From assembly GCA_016987375.1 (NCBI GenBank), contig PJRA01000313.1, forward strand, positions 2,632,141 to 2,696,140: a stretch of DNA of 64,000 nt, written 5' to 3'. A program made the position numbers and the translations under genes. The DNA comes from Brachionus koreanus. Its lineage: Eukaryota; Rotifera; Eurotatoria; Ploima; Brachionidae. The number at the start of each line of letters is the position of its first letter. Within the stretch, counting starts at the first letter, position 1. Below are positions 47,732-59,564 of the stretch, piece after piece. The notes beneath the pieces were generated by a model, which saw nothing but the letters and a program-made list of their open reading frames with translations, was not told where the DNA came from and did no database searches.

Positions 47732-50163
47732 ATGTCATCCAATTTGCCTCATAAGACCTCTGTAACTTCAATTGTGCGAGACAATTTCTCATCTTCAGTG
47801 AATAGAGAAATGCCTTCAGAAAAGTCCAGTCTCATAACTTCATTAAACTACAATTTGTCACATTTGAATTCATCATCAAACACTATTGGTTCAGAGGCAT
47901 CACGAAAGGATCATTTGTATCAAAATGTTTCCCATTTCAAACAACTGCAAAATATAATCCAGGAAAAATCGATTATCGAAAGACCACTTGTAAAACCTAG
48001 CGAAATAGTTAACGATAAAAAGCCTCAAGCTCCAGTTTTACCATCGACTCCTATTCCAACCCAACCACCACAAATTGCCAAGCAATTACCAGCCCAAAGT
48101 CATTCGTCTAGCTTGTCTAAGAGCAAAAATCTTGAAGGTTATGTTGGCTTTGCTAATTTGCCTAACCAAGTTTATAGGAAATCTGTTAAAAAAGGCTTCG
48201 AATTTAACCTGATGGTTATTGGCGAGTCCGGCTTGGGAAAATCAACATTTATTAATTCTTTATTTCTAGCCGAATTGTATAATGCTGAAGATTTTCCCAA
48301 TACTTTTGAGCGAAGAAAAAAAACAACCTATATTGATTCGACTAGTGTTTTACTAAATGAAAAAGGTGTCAATCTAAGACTAACTATTATAGATACACCG
48401 GGTTTTGGCGAGTCTATTGACAATAGTAATTGCTGGCAACCCATTATTGATTTCATTGACAACAGATATGAGGAGTTTTTAAATGCTGAATCAAAAATTA
48501 ATCGTAAGCTGCCCATTCAAGATAATCGAGTTCATTGTTGTTTACACTTCATTGCACCAGGGCACACGTAATTTTAGTTTTTTTTTAAATTTAAATATTT
48601 TACAAAATACTATCCAATAATCTAAAATCCTTTTAGACTTCAAATTTAGATTTTTTTAAACTCTCAAAATAAATTAATTCACATAATTATATTACTAACC
48701 AGGATAAAAATCGAGCCTTAAAAAATTTGACTTCAATTTTAGGCTAATCAGTAAAGAAGTGTCTTTGTAAAATATACTGACTAACACCTCATTTATTTAA
48801 TTTAAATGAAATAAATAGAATTTTTGTAAATTTTTTTAGACGCTAAATTTTTATTTAATTAAAGTGTAATATTAAAACTATTAAAAATCATTTGAGTTAT
48901 TTAATAAAGATTTAAACAGTTTAAATGTAGAAAAATATTATTAAAGCTAGTTTAATTGTTTTACTTTTTGAAAAATAATACATTAGAGTTGAGTGCAATA
49001 TAATCTAAAAGACTACACTTTAACAGAACTAAACATAGACAGAAGTTTTTTTATCTGCAAAAAGACATAAAAAAGGCTTGACGAATTTAAAATCTTGATC
49101 AATATTTAGCTAAAAAACGCTTTTAAAGGCTGTAAAATTTTTTTGAAAAATTTATTTTTGAAAATCTTTTATAAAAATATTAAAATATTAAAAGTGAATT
49201 TTTTTTTAAAGTCTTAAACAACTCGATATTGAAGTAATGAAAAAGCTTCATGATAGAGTTAACTTAATTCCTGTTATTGCCAAAGCAGATACAATGACTC
49301 CAGAGGAGATAAAAAATTTCAAAACAAATGTTCTAAATCTCATCAATGATCATAATATTCAAATATACGAATTTCCCGATATTGATGATGATGAGTTGGA
49401 TAATAATCGCTCAAATAGCGCATTAAAGTCAAAAATTCCCTTCGCAATAGTTGGCAGCAATACTATAATTGAAAATGAAGGAAAACCTTTTCGAGGTCGA
49501 CAATATCCATGGGGGTGTGTCAATGTTGACGATCTTTCACACTGCGATTTTATGGCCCTTAGAACCATGTTAATCAGAACTCATATGCAAGATTTAAAAG
49601 ATGTCACTAATAATGTTCATTATGAAAATTATCGATTCAAGAAACTAGCCTATGTTACAGGTGATAAAGCCAAACCAACAAATAAGTAATGAAAATATTT
49701 CCATTTAATCATCATTTAATATTTGTATAAGAAATCCGTTTCAACAATTGGAAGAAGAACGAAAAGAAGCTGAAGCTAGATTGGAAAAGATGAAGAATGA
49801 AATGGAAGGAGTTTTTGATTTGAAAGTTAAGGAAAAAATAGCTAGACTTAAAGAATCTGAATTGAATGTATTGATTTGAATTGAATTAAGCTAAATTATT
49901 TAATAATTTTTTTAGCTTGAAAAGCAACAAGAAGCAATGAGAATTTCTTTAGAAAAAGAAGAGAAAGAACTCGAAGAAAAAAGAATTGTTTTCTTAAAAG
50001 AGAAACAAATATGGGAAGAATCAAATAGAGAGGAAGAAGACAAACTTAAGCATTCATTGGAAAAAGAGTAATTTAACATTTTAAAATAGAATTTTTAATT
50101 ATATTTTAAAAATATTTATTTAATTTATTTAGAGCTGATAAAAAGAAAAAGAAAATCTTCTAA
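47732..50163 (+). CDS. Septin, SEPT7 group
   Basis: Exons 47732-48567, 49212-49685, 49732-49867, 49916-50067 and 50133-50163 total 1629 nt, 542 aa. After a ~130-residue disordered Ser/Pro/Gln-rich extension comes [21 protein letters not shown]1 GESGLGKST (164-172), G3 DTPGFG, G4 AKAD, the septin unique element ([37 protein letters not shown]), then a coiled coil ([19 protein letters not shown]) ending KKKKIF, very like the KKGKIF of SEPT7. Septin-7 is the obligatory end subunit of hetero-oligomeric septin filaments in the cortex and cilium base. Exon 1/2 joins give IAPGHTLKQLD, one residue shorter than the usual APSGHGLK. The N-terminal extension is much longer than in human SEPT7. Confidence 0.95.
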
Positions 50164-50980
50164 ACAAAAAAATACCATGAAAAATTTAACTTCACATTTG
50201 GCACATTAACTTTAATTTTTTACAAATCAAAATCCAAGTTTTAAGTGATTAAATTTTTTTTTAATTTTTTAAAATAGTTTTTACTCGAAATTTGTAAGTA
50301 ATCAAAATTTTATATACTCGTTTTAAATGCTTCACGCATTTTGAAACGAAATAATTCAGTCTTTAAAATAAAGTAACAATTAAATAAAATCTTTAAAAAA
50401 AAAATTGTTTATTACTTAGCGAATAAAAAAAATGCTTAATTTAGTTATAAAGATATTTTGTTATTCCAAAAAAAAATCTATTTTAATTTAAAATTATTGA
50501 AGTTTTTTTTATTTTTTATTTGACTATTGACTCCAGTTGAAAAACCACTATCAAAACCTAAAATGACAAAGTAAAAATTTAAGACTAAATTTTGAAAATA
50601 TAAATTCATAACTAAAGAAAATATCTAAAGCTAGAGGCTTGAAAACAATAAGTTTAGACGTTATTTAGTAATTAATTAATTCTTTGATAATAAATAAAAA
50701 TTCAAAAATATATTTTGCTATTCATTTTACTTTCATTTTTACTTTAAATAAGTGATTAAAATTAATTTTTTAAATTTTGTTTTTGTCTTTAATGTAGCAA
50801 ATTGTTTAGTAAATTTTTTTATTATTTTTTGGTTACATAATTTAATATTTTTACTTTTTACATGACATATACACTTATAAATTCAATTTTCAAAATTCCC
50901 AAAATATCGAACATTTCTAACTTGGTTTTTTTAAAAGACTTTAACTAAGCATCAACAATCCAAGTAGAAAAAACCGAAAA
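50164..50980. other. Intergenic spacer
   Basis: AT-rich 817 bp between septin-7 and CNOT10; no gene or repeat recognised. Confidence 0.5.
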
Positions 50981-53900
50981 ATGACTGGAGACGACAACAC
51001 GGACAACATAGAAACGTCTCAAAAAGACGAGTTAATATTTAATGATGAAGAAAAAGAATGGTTAACTCAGTCAGAAGAACTTTATGCAAAAAGAAAATAT
51101 GATGGTAAGAACTAAACTAGCCAGGCTATTTAATAGAGTTTGCTTTCAATTTAGCATGTATTAAATGTCTTCAAAATATTCAGTCTTCATTTCAAAAAAA
51201 CTACAAGACTTCGAAAATTTATGCAAATTTGGAAACAAAATTATCAATGAACAAAAGTCTTTGTGACCTAGGAGCAAGTAATTTCGGCCATTTGGACGAA
51301 TTCAAACAAGAATTGGCCAAAATATGCAACCAGGTTGAATTTTATTTTGTTTCTAAAATCTTTTTTTAAATTTTATTTCGAATAAAGATAAATATTGATA
51401 TTAATGAAGTAGACAATATTGAAGATCTTCAGCATTCATTCGTTTTTTTTAATTATGCAATTTTATTGTATTATAATAAACAATATTCAGACGCCTACAG
51501 AATAATTGAAAAGCTTTATTATCAATTTAATGAACTGTTGGACGAGAAGCTTTTCAAAGAGCTTAGCTTCGTTTACGTTGATATTTTAATCAGGCTAAAA
51601 AAGGTATGCTATTTATTTAAGCACTTGAATTTATAAATATTTGCTTTACTAAATTCTATAAAAAATACCAATTTTAGTTTAATTTTTACGTTAAATTTTA
51701 TTTTAGCTAAAGTAACAATTAAATTAATTTCTATTTTAAATGGATTTTAAAAGTCATAATTTCAATAAGCGCTTTTAATTTTTCAGTTTAAAAGAACTAT
51801 GGCAAATAAGATAAATTTTTAAAAAAGACCAATTTTCAAATTCTTATTTGATAAAAAAGATCATTGACTAAAATTAATCTTAACCAGAATTCAAAATTTT
51901 AAAATAATTAATCATATTTTTGCTAACTAATGTTCTTTTCTACAGAAAGTTTTTAATTAAAAATATAAAAAATAGAATTTAAAATAAAAGAAGAACTATT
52001 AATTTACTTAAATTTGGTTTTGTGAAATTTGGTACAAATTAAACAATTAGAACAAAAAAAAAATGCTAAAATATCTAATAACTTTTTTTCGGAAGGCTTA
52101 TAATTAGTTCTATAAGTGCAACAAACTGCTAACCAGTGCAAAATCTCTGCAAAATGCACTCTAGCCAGATTTTTCCAAATTTTAATTATGCTAAGTTTGC
52201 ACAGTTTTTCCAGATTTTTCATAATAGTGCAACTTTGAATATTGCACCATGTTGCATTTACAAAACTTTTACTTAGTCTTTCCATCCAAATTTAAAAATT
52301 AAAATAGAGTTTTTTATAATTGTATCTAGTTTAATTAAAAGAACTACTATAAATAATTTTTCTAATTCGATTGTTAAAAACAAGTTTAATGTCATTTAGT
52401 AAATAAATATATACTTTTTTTAATCATTATTAATTTAAAAACCAACTTATAACCCTTAGAAAAATGAATCAAGTTATTAATGCTTTTGATTGACGAACAA
52501 AATTGACGAATCTAATTTTTAAATATTTACGAGTTATATTAAGTCTTAAATCCAGGTTAAATTCTTTACTTTTACTTGTTGGAAAAAAGTCTAGTCTTTC
52601 CTTTCAGTAAATATTTTTAATTATATTGATTTTTAGTATTTATAAATAATTTAATAAAAAAACTTAGCTTTATTCGAAAATTAATTTGTTTCTTTAACTT
52701 TTAGCCTTTAAAAGCTTTGAATTTTCTCCAAAATTTCAAGCTTTTTCAGCGGCGTAGTTCAAATACAAGTTTGCATGCAAATAAGACTTGTGATGAAAAA
52801 AACGAAGAATTTGAATCAGCTGAAAATTCCAATCAAAGTGAACTAATATCATTGGTAATTTTAGAACCAATTATGTCAAATTTGCACTCGACTTACAAAA
52901 AATTTATCTTAAGTTCAAACTAAAATGCTTTTTTATGATTAATTCAAAAAAAGCATTCAATAAAGAGCTCATTAATTACACCGATTTGACTCAAAAATCA
53001 AATTCTGAATTTAATATTTTAAAAGCTCAGAGTTCATTTCTATCCCAAGACTATTCAAACTGCTTTAAAAATTTAATAGGCAGCTTTGCGCAGAGCCTTA
53101 AAATAAACACAACTAATATCGCGGATAAATTGAAAGAATTAGCTTTTAATGATGAAAAACTAAAAAATTTATCAGATAATTATATTTCGAGTGATTTCTA
53201 TTTAAATTTGGTCTCGGTATGCAACAATCTATCTAGTACACTCAGTAGTCAAAATCCGAAAAACAAACTGACCGAATTTCAAGATCATCTATCAAATTGT
53301 TATCAGACAATTTTATTTTTCAATAATTTAGCAGTAATTCATTTTTCCCTCAAGAAATATAGCTTGAGTTGTTTTTACCTCAGAAAATCTTTGAGTGAGA
53401 ACACAAAATTTGTTGAAAAATACTTGCAACCCTCAAATGTAGTTCCCAATCCAATTGAAAATAAAACTAAAAAGAAAAAAGCTAAAGCAGTGCATGAAAA
53501 AGATGGCTCAATGGACTCAAAACTTGCCAAAACTCTTAATTTAAATGAATATTTGATGAATAATCAATTTGAAATAATGTATAATTTGGGAGTCAGCTTG
53601 CTGTTCAACAAGCAGCCAATTTCTGCTTTTGAATGCTTGATAGAATTGACCGAAGAATACAGTCAAAATGCCAGACTGTGGCTAAGGCTGGCCGAATGTT
53701 GCGTTACTTGTTACAGGCACTCTTTGAACACCGATACGAGCCAATTTATTAAGCTTAATTGCACTCTTAGTGGTAATGAGCGCCTATTTAAATTAAGTGA
53801 AAAAATAAAATGCATTAAAAAATCATTTGGTTCCGGTATTCATCATAAAATTCAAATTGGAAGTTCGATTACTTCTGATCTAAATCTAAAAGGTTTTTCA

Positions 53901-56610
53901 TTTAATGAAGTAAAAAATATGGAAGATGAATCGAAATTGCCTTCTTTTATTACTCTTGAATTCGCTTATATGTGTTTAAAAAATGCATACAACTTAATTC
54001 CAGATAGTGAACAAATATTCAAAGATTCAAATAATTTAAAATCGTCGCCTTCCTCCAAATATACAGAACATCAAGATGACGGTCTAAATTCTGACTATGA
54101 GTACAATTTAGAAATCGATCAAGATTCACCAATTGCTAATAGAGGAAATACAAGACAGTCAAGTCAGCGTAAATATTTTAATTGTGTTTATCCATCTAAA
54201 TCGATTAGCTTATTTGAACTGCAAAATTTACGCTCTTCAATTCTAGTATCTCTTTCTTATATATCACTGTGTCTTAGAGATTATATCAGTACCATCAAAT
54301 ATTGTAATACTCTGTTGGATCTAAATGATCAATTTAATTCATTATTTCCCATATCTAATGGAAATAAGTAAATAAATTTTTTTTTTTGCTTTTTTTCAGT
54401 TTTTTTTTTAAAGATTTTTAGCCAATTCTTATTTGGCTGAAGCCCAACTTCATTTGGATAAAATATCTGATGCAATTCAAAATTTGAATAAAAATGCTAG
54501 ATTAGAATCCGAAAGTGATATTTCTTTTATTTCTTCGACTGGACAAGATAGTGACTCATCTGAATTAAGTGATAGTTCAAAAAGTAAGTTTTTTCAAAAG
54601 TTAAATATTGTCTTACATCAAATTGAGAGATCGAATATCACTAATTTTTAAAATTAGATAATACTGATAATTAATTAAATTTTGAAATATAATTTCTAAA
54701 ATAATGAAATTACTCCTACCAAAACTTAGATAATAATCAAGTATTAAGATTTTCTATATTGCTGTAATTAACTCTACACAAATTATTATTTTATATCTTT
54801 ATATAATCGGTTTCTAAAAATCTTAAAATCTTATTTTATTAAAATTTCAGTTCAAATTTTAGAAATTTTCTTAAGAAATATTTAAATATCAGGGTGAGTT
54901 AAAAAATTTTGCTTTTTTTTAATTTATCAAAAAAAAAACCAAAGTTAGGAAAAACTAAACAATTTATTTTCTAGTTGCACAAAAATGCTTCTGTAAAAAG
55001 TACAATGTTGTAAAAATTTTTACAAACAAATTCTAAGCTCTGCAAAAACTGTGTAATTTAGTGCAAATTTTATCCAATGTTTTTTTAATGATGTGCATTT
55101 TATAGAAAAATGAAGAGTATCCGCAGAATTTAGAATTCGTTTGTACAAATTTGTACAACATTGTAATTTTTACAGAACCAGTTTTGCGCAACTAGAAAAT
55201 AAATTATATAGTTTTTCCTTTTTGTACTGTAATTTTTGTACTAAGATTTCACATTGCCCTCACGACACGTTTTTTCAACTTGACTTAAAAAGAGTGACTG
55301 GTCTGTTAGGCCCTTTTTTCCTTCGAAGGTTTTTGGCTTTTTTTCTTTGTTTGTTTTATTTTTCGCTTCAAATGAGAAAATTATTTTATAGCTTAATGCA
55401 CTAAATTGCAATATTTTTTATTCTAATTTATTCTGATCCATCAAAAAAGGAGAAAATTTTGTTTAATTCCATAATATCTTTTTAAAATGTGAAGAATTTT
55501 TATAATTTACATTAAGTACAATTTAAAATTATCAATCTTCAATTGAGATAATTTTTGAAATAATTAAAATTCTTAAAAGACTAATTATTTTAATATTTTT
55601 GAAGATTTATTTGAAACCAACTATAAGATGCAGCAGTCAGAATGGTTCCCAAAGGATATTAGTTCGATAAAAGCATTTTCATATTACAACTTGTCTGTGG
55701 CATATGCGGTTCGAGGAGAAACTGAGATGGCACTTAAAAATTTTAACACAGTATGCCTTAAATAACGATAGTTTATCTAATACTTTTTTTATATTAATAG
55801 AGTGTTCAAATATTTGACAAATTTAAAAAGCATCCTGCTCAAGCCTTTTTAATGAAAATATATTTAGATTTAGTAGAAGGTAATCGCCAAAGTTTGCAAA
55901 TGATTTTAAAAGACCATTTTCCTCATACGACCTTGAATCGTGCCACAACAACCATATTCAATTCATCAAATATAAATTTAAATCAAAAAAATCAGCAACC
56001 TCATTTTAATCATGCTCAATTACAACAATTACAGCAAATTCAGAATCAATCGCAGCTCCCTTCTAGTCTTGCTATGCTTCAACAGCAGCAAATGCAATTA
56101 CAACAAATTCAAATGCAACAATTTCAACAGCTACAGCAAGCACAGTTACCAGGTCAACAGCCCCTACAAAATTTGAATCAACTGATCAGCAATCCAAACA
56201 CTTTACTGATGAATTCTTACAACAATTCAAGTTCACAAAATTTGGTCGGATTACCATCGGCCATATCGCCGTTCAACCAAACTCCAACTAATCTAAGCAA
56301 CATATTAGGACAAAATAGTAATGCGTTTGGTAATTTATCCAACTTGAATAGTTCCAATTTTTTGTCAACACTAGCAGCTGTTGCAGCAGCTAACAATAGT
56401 AATTCTGGTAGCTCTAATTCGACTCCATCACAATTAGGGAGTATAACGCCTAACAACCCCTTAAGCTTGTATAATATTGCCTCTATGCAAACTCAACAGC
56501 AGTTGAATCCAAATCAACTCCCGGTAAATTCAATTTTAATGCAGAATCAACAGCAGTCTCAAGGAAATAATTATATACCCCAAAATCAGATGCCAGGTCG
56601 TTTAAATTAA
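50981..56610 (+). CDS. CNOT10: CCR4-NOT subunit 10 with Q/N-rich C-terminus
   Basis: Eight exons: 50981-51104, 51155-51333, 51388-51603, 52705-52912, 52966-54367, 54414-54583, 55605-55750, 55801-56610; 3255 nt, 1084 aa (human 744). TPR-type matches: RKYDACIKCLQNIQ, FNYAILLYYNKQYSDAYRII, FFNNLAVIHFSLKKYSLSCF, FEIMYNLGVSLLFNKQPISA, NARLWLRLAECC, KFLANSYLAEAQLHLDKISD and AFSYYNLSVAYAVRGETEMA. The exon 5/6 join is set by KFL, which equals human KFLGHLYAAEAL. By family CNOT10 binds CNOT11 and the CNOT1 N-terminus in the cytoplasmic mRNA deadenylase. The last ~220 residues are Gln/Asn/Ser-rich. Introns 3 and 6 each carry a MITE. Acceptor 52966 could instead be 52954. Confidence 0.92.
52016..52276. 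mobile_element. MITE-like inverted-repeat element, family 1, copy C
   Basis: Begins GGTTTTGTGAAATTTGGTAC and runs, as the reverse complement of copy B, through CGGAAGGCTTATAATTAG, TCATAATAGTGCAACTTTG and CACCATGTTGCATTTAC. The far terminus after acaaaactttt no longer matches copy B, so that end is truncated or diverged; the stated end is approximate. It is inside CNOT10 intron 3 (51604-52704) and may explain that intron's length. Confidence 0.75.
54948..55217. mobile_element. MITE-like element, family 2
   Basis: Inverted ends of about 65 bp: left 54948-55011 starts GGAAAAACTAAACAATTTAT, right 55154-55217 reads in reverse GGAAAAACTATATAATTTAT; both continue TTTCTAGTTGC, ctgtaaaa and acaatgttgta. 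The ends differ at only a handful of positions, so the element is fairly young. It has no coding sequence and lies in CNOT10 intron 6 (54584-55604). The termini differ from family 1. No target duplication was clear. Confidence 0.8.
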
Positions 56611-57421
56611 TTTAGTAACCGTTTTCAGAAAGAATAATTTGAATTCTAAAGTTGAAATTTTTATCTAAATTTTTTAATTGTTTAAACAGAAATAATTAAA
56701 AAATTTCAAATTTTATTTACATTTTTCCTTTATTTTTAAACGAGTTTTGTGTCATGAAAAAAATGAAAGGATTTACTTTTTATAAAAAATTTTTATGCAC
56801 TCTGTAATTTTGGAGGTGTTCAATAAAATTTAAATTGATTTTGATGTTGTTTTTTTTATAATGAAATCTAAAAAAATATTTGTATTCCCAAAAATTGAAA
56901 AAGATTAAATGAAAATTAGAAAAACGTGATAAGTTTAAAGCCCTTAATTCAGATCATTTTAATTGTCTGAAAAAAAATTTGCCAGTGTATTTGTAGGATG
57001 TTGATGTCCTGTATGCTTAGATATTATTTCTTTTCAATTTGGTGTATTCTGTGTAGGTGTACAGGACACCCAAAAAAAATTTGTTTAAAAGTTAAATGAA
57101 AACTTGAAATTCAAATTCAATTTAGGCTTAGGAATAATCAAAGCGTACATATGATTATTAAATTATTGTCTTCTTTAATGCAAGAGCCTGCTAGTCAATT
57201 GCTAAATTGTATCTTGAAAGCTCTAAAAACGAATGTTTAGTTTTGCATCTTTTAATAAAAACTTTTTAATTAAACGATTTTGCTCACTCCGATTTTGTCT
57301 ATTTTTATTTTTGCCAGAGTTTGTGAAAAGACGGACAAAAAATGCTTAGTACCATTATAAATTAGTTTGAAATTGCCAGCCTTTATTTATCATTATATTT
57401 TATCATTATTTGAAATAAAGA

Positions 57422-57480
57422 TTCCACAGTCTATGAATCAGTATTTCATTATTTGAAATACTGATTCATAGACTGTGGAA
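57422..57480. repeat. Perfect 27-bp inverted repeat with 5-nt loop
   Basis: Arm 57422-57448 begins TTCCACAGTCTATGAATCAG; arm 57454-57480 is its exact reverse complement, around the loop TTATT. TCATTATTTGAAATA also occurs just upstream (about 57402-57416) and again across the loop, as expected of a template-switch or snap-back event. Confidence 0.95.
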
Positions 57481-57591
57481 GACAATGAAGAGGAGACGGT
57501 AGAAATAACAAATCCAATAAAAGAAATTGAAGCTTTAGAGATTTTCAAAAAGTTAAGGATTTATTTAGCTCAAAGTCTGCCTCTCTTTTGA
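57472..57591 (+). mobile_element. Transposase C-terminal remnant (pogo/Tigger-like)
   Basis: 39 open codons reading TVEDNEEETVEITNP, then IKEIEALEIFKKLRIYLAQS to TGA. The acidic stretch followed by EAL..L..LR.YL.Q is typical of the C-terminus of pogo/Tigger/CENP-B-like transposases. An in-frame TAG at 57469-57471 and the lack of an upstream DDE domain make it a fragment. Assignment rests on this short resemblance. Confidence 0.5.
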
Positions 57592-58368
57592 TTCTTTTTA
57601 TTTATTTAAATTCTAAGTATTTAAAAAAAATAGACTTATGCTAACTCGGCTTCGCCTCGCTCGCACTTTTTAATGATTTAAGCTTTACTTGATTAGTTTA
57701 ATTAAAGATTGTTCTGAATCATTATTTTGAAAAACAATATAAATTCAAAAATTATTTCTTCATAGATTGCTTAATAATTTATTTTTTAACTAAAGTTCAT
57801 TTTTCTTGTAAAAATTTTAAAAAATTCTATTGTTTAAATTAATGATTCGATAAAATTTTTATGAAATAATCTTTTTTTAATTCGATTCTTACGTTTCTAT
57901 TATCTATTATATTTCACCGTATTATTTGAATATTAATATTATTTTTTTCAAAATGAATTAAAAATATTTTTTTGTGATTATTAAGTGAATATGCTTAAAT
58001 CCTTTAGTATTTAGATTAAATAAAAATTTAATAACTTATTAATAGATTAAAATTTTATACTAAATATTTTTTAAAATAATAAAATTTTTATAAAATTATT
58101 GAGATCTATTGATTAATAATTTTCCTAATTTGTTTACCAAATGACTCATAAAGACTTCACGAAAGCAGCCGTTCCTTGAAAAAACAAATTTGAGACCTCC
58201 TTAAAAACTCAACTTACCTACAAATTATGATAAAAATGGTATTTTTAGATAGATCTCGTCATAATCTATTATTAAATTACACTTAGTTTTGTTTGGCATC
58301 ATTACCTACAAAATGATTTATAATATGACTGTATGACACCTTTACGAAAATTTGCATTTTTCTCATTT

Positions 58369-58402
58369 TTACACTCCAAGTAATTTTATTCGACCACCCC
58401 TA
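58369..58402 (-). mobile_element. Tc1/mariner-like terminal repeat remnant
   Basis: Read on the minus strand: GGGGTGGTCGAATAAAATTA then CTTGGAGTG, preceded by TA. This resembles Tc1/mariner inverted termini inserted at TA. I did not find the partner terminus; it could be the far end of the element that left the transposase fragment ~800 bp upstream. Confidence 0.4.
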
Positions 58403-58797
58403 ATTCTATTCAGATTTCATTTTGTCATTTAAGATTTAAAAATTAAAATTTTTGATTTTGTTAATTTCACACAGACCCATGACAAAATCGAGGACAGACT
58501 GTATATATAAAGTAATTCACAGACATAGTATTGTAAACAACAATGCATGTCTTCTATTGAGTCATTTATATTTATCCAATAAATTAAACTAAACTTACTT
58601 AAAGAAAAATTAAAGATTGTAAGACAATTAATTCAGCCTAATAAGAATAATAATAATGAAATATTTCAAATATTTTTTAACATGAATTTGAATTTTTTAA
58701 AATTAAATTTTTTTTGACTCGTTATAATAAATTTAATATCGCGTGCTAATTTAACTACCAAACAACAAAAAGCTAAACTTATTCAGACAAACTAAAA

Positions 58798-59058
58798 ATG
58801 GAAGATTTTAAGAAAAGATTATCTAACGTTCTCGCCTTTAGTCGTTTTATGTTTCATTGGGGATTTATTCCATTCGTAATTTATTTAGGTATAAATAATT
58901 CAAATAAAATTAAAATCGACTAAAAATTTTTTTCTAAAGGATTTAATACTGGTGCTGATGAAGGTCAACCACCTCTAAACTTATTGCAGTATTTTTTGAA
59001 ATCTATTTTCATTAAAAAATAGTTTATTAATTTTATTTAAAGGCTTTTGTGGTTGTAA
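58798..59058 (+). CDS. TOMM7: TOM complex subunit TOMM7
   Basis: Three tiny exons, 58798-58888, 58940-58988 and 59043-59058, join to 156 nt, 51 aa (human 55). The protein has an amphipathic start (MEDFKKRLSNVLAFSRF), then FHWGFIPFVIYLGFNTGADE, matching human IRWGFIPLVIYLGFKRGAD, and the end LNLLQLLWL, matching LSLLWG. It is a single-span outer mitochondrial membrane protein; in the family Tom7 tunes TOM complex assembly and, in vertebrates, PINK1 retention. Introns are 51 and 54 nt. The last coding exon is only 16 nt, but the join is in frame and restores the family tail. It ends 134 bp from the convergent TMEM60 gene. Confidence 0.93.
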
Positions 59059-59192
59059 AGAAATGAATGCTCTTTTGTTTTTGATTTAAAACAAAATTCA
59101 GCTGGTCAAGCTTTTATAAATAAAATATGTTTAAAAATTCAAATTAATTTTTATTTAAAAAAAAACTTCGAAAAAATATAAATTTTTTTTCT

Positions 59193-59564
59193 CTAATCTC
59201 TTTTGAATTTAAATAAAATATAAATAATAAAAATAAAAAGTAAAGTCCAAAGAGGAATAAACACGAAAGCACATTTCAAATTAGGAAAGTACTCGAGTTT
59301 CAAGCACAAAAGTATCTCAAAAGAGAATATCAAAATAATACAAATTAAATATAAAAAAATCAATGAAATTTTAATTCGATTTGATTTGCGATTTTTAACT
59401 ATCAGAGCCAACGAATCTGCAATGAAACATATATTTAGGAAAAATATGGGTGTGAATACCAAAAACCAATTCCATTTAATAGTTTGATCAATGCGAGTTG
59501 ATAAAAATGATAAGAATATAATCAAGTTAAATGATATTAAAGTTGTGGGTAGGATTGGTGTCAT
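59193..59564 (-). CDS. TMEM60: TMEM60 homologue
   Basis: Single-exon frame of 123 aa (human 133). Similar to TMEM60 in the IKWNWFLVFTPIFFLN block (human PWNWFLIFIPVWIFD), in the LCLKLEYF...AFVFIPLWTLL block (human LCAKLEQF...SYVFIPLWALL), and in the four predicted membrane helices. The family's function is unknown. The start ATG at 59564-59562 shares one base with the TAA stop of BLOC1S1 (TAATG), so the mRNA is either dicistronic or trans-spliced; the acceptor TTTTTCTTAG ends 20 nt upstream of the ATG. A later start is unlikely because the next in-frame Met would remove TM1. Confidence 0.88.
   Translation of the reverse strand: MTPILPTTLISFNLIIFLSFLSTRIDQTIKWNWFLVFTPIFFLNICFIADSLALIVKNRKSNRIKISLIFLYLICIILIFSFEILLCLKLEYFPNLKCAFVFIPLWTLLFIFIIYILFKFKRD

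Larger units (their letters stand above)
56611..58797. other. Intergenic region with DNA-transposon debris
   Basis: Contains the hairpin at 57422-57480, a transposase-like open stretch at 57472-57591, a GC-rich word CTCGGCTTCGCCTCGCTCGC near 57644-57663, and a Tc1/mariner-like terminus at about 58369-58402. No intact gene is seen. Confidence 0.5.

Noticed and set aside
52004..52285. 93-aa minus-strand frame
   Set aside because: Lies wholly in MITE copy C; an accidental frame in a non-coding element.
55141..55404. 87-aa plus-strand frame
   Set aside because: Starts in the right arm of the family 2 MITE within a CNOT10 intron.
56990..57080. Weak repeated words around gtcctgta / tacaggac
   Set aside because: Match too short and imperfect to call a repeat or terminus.
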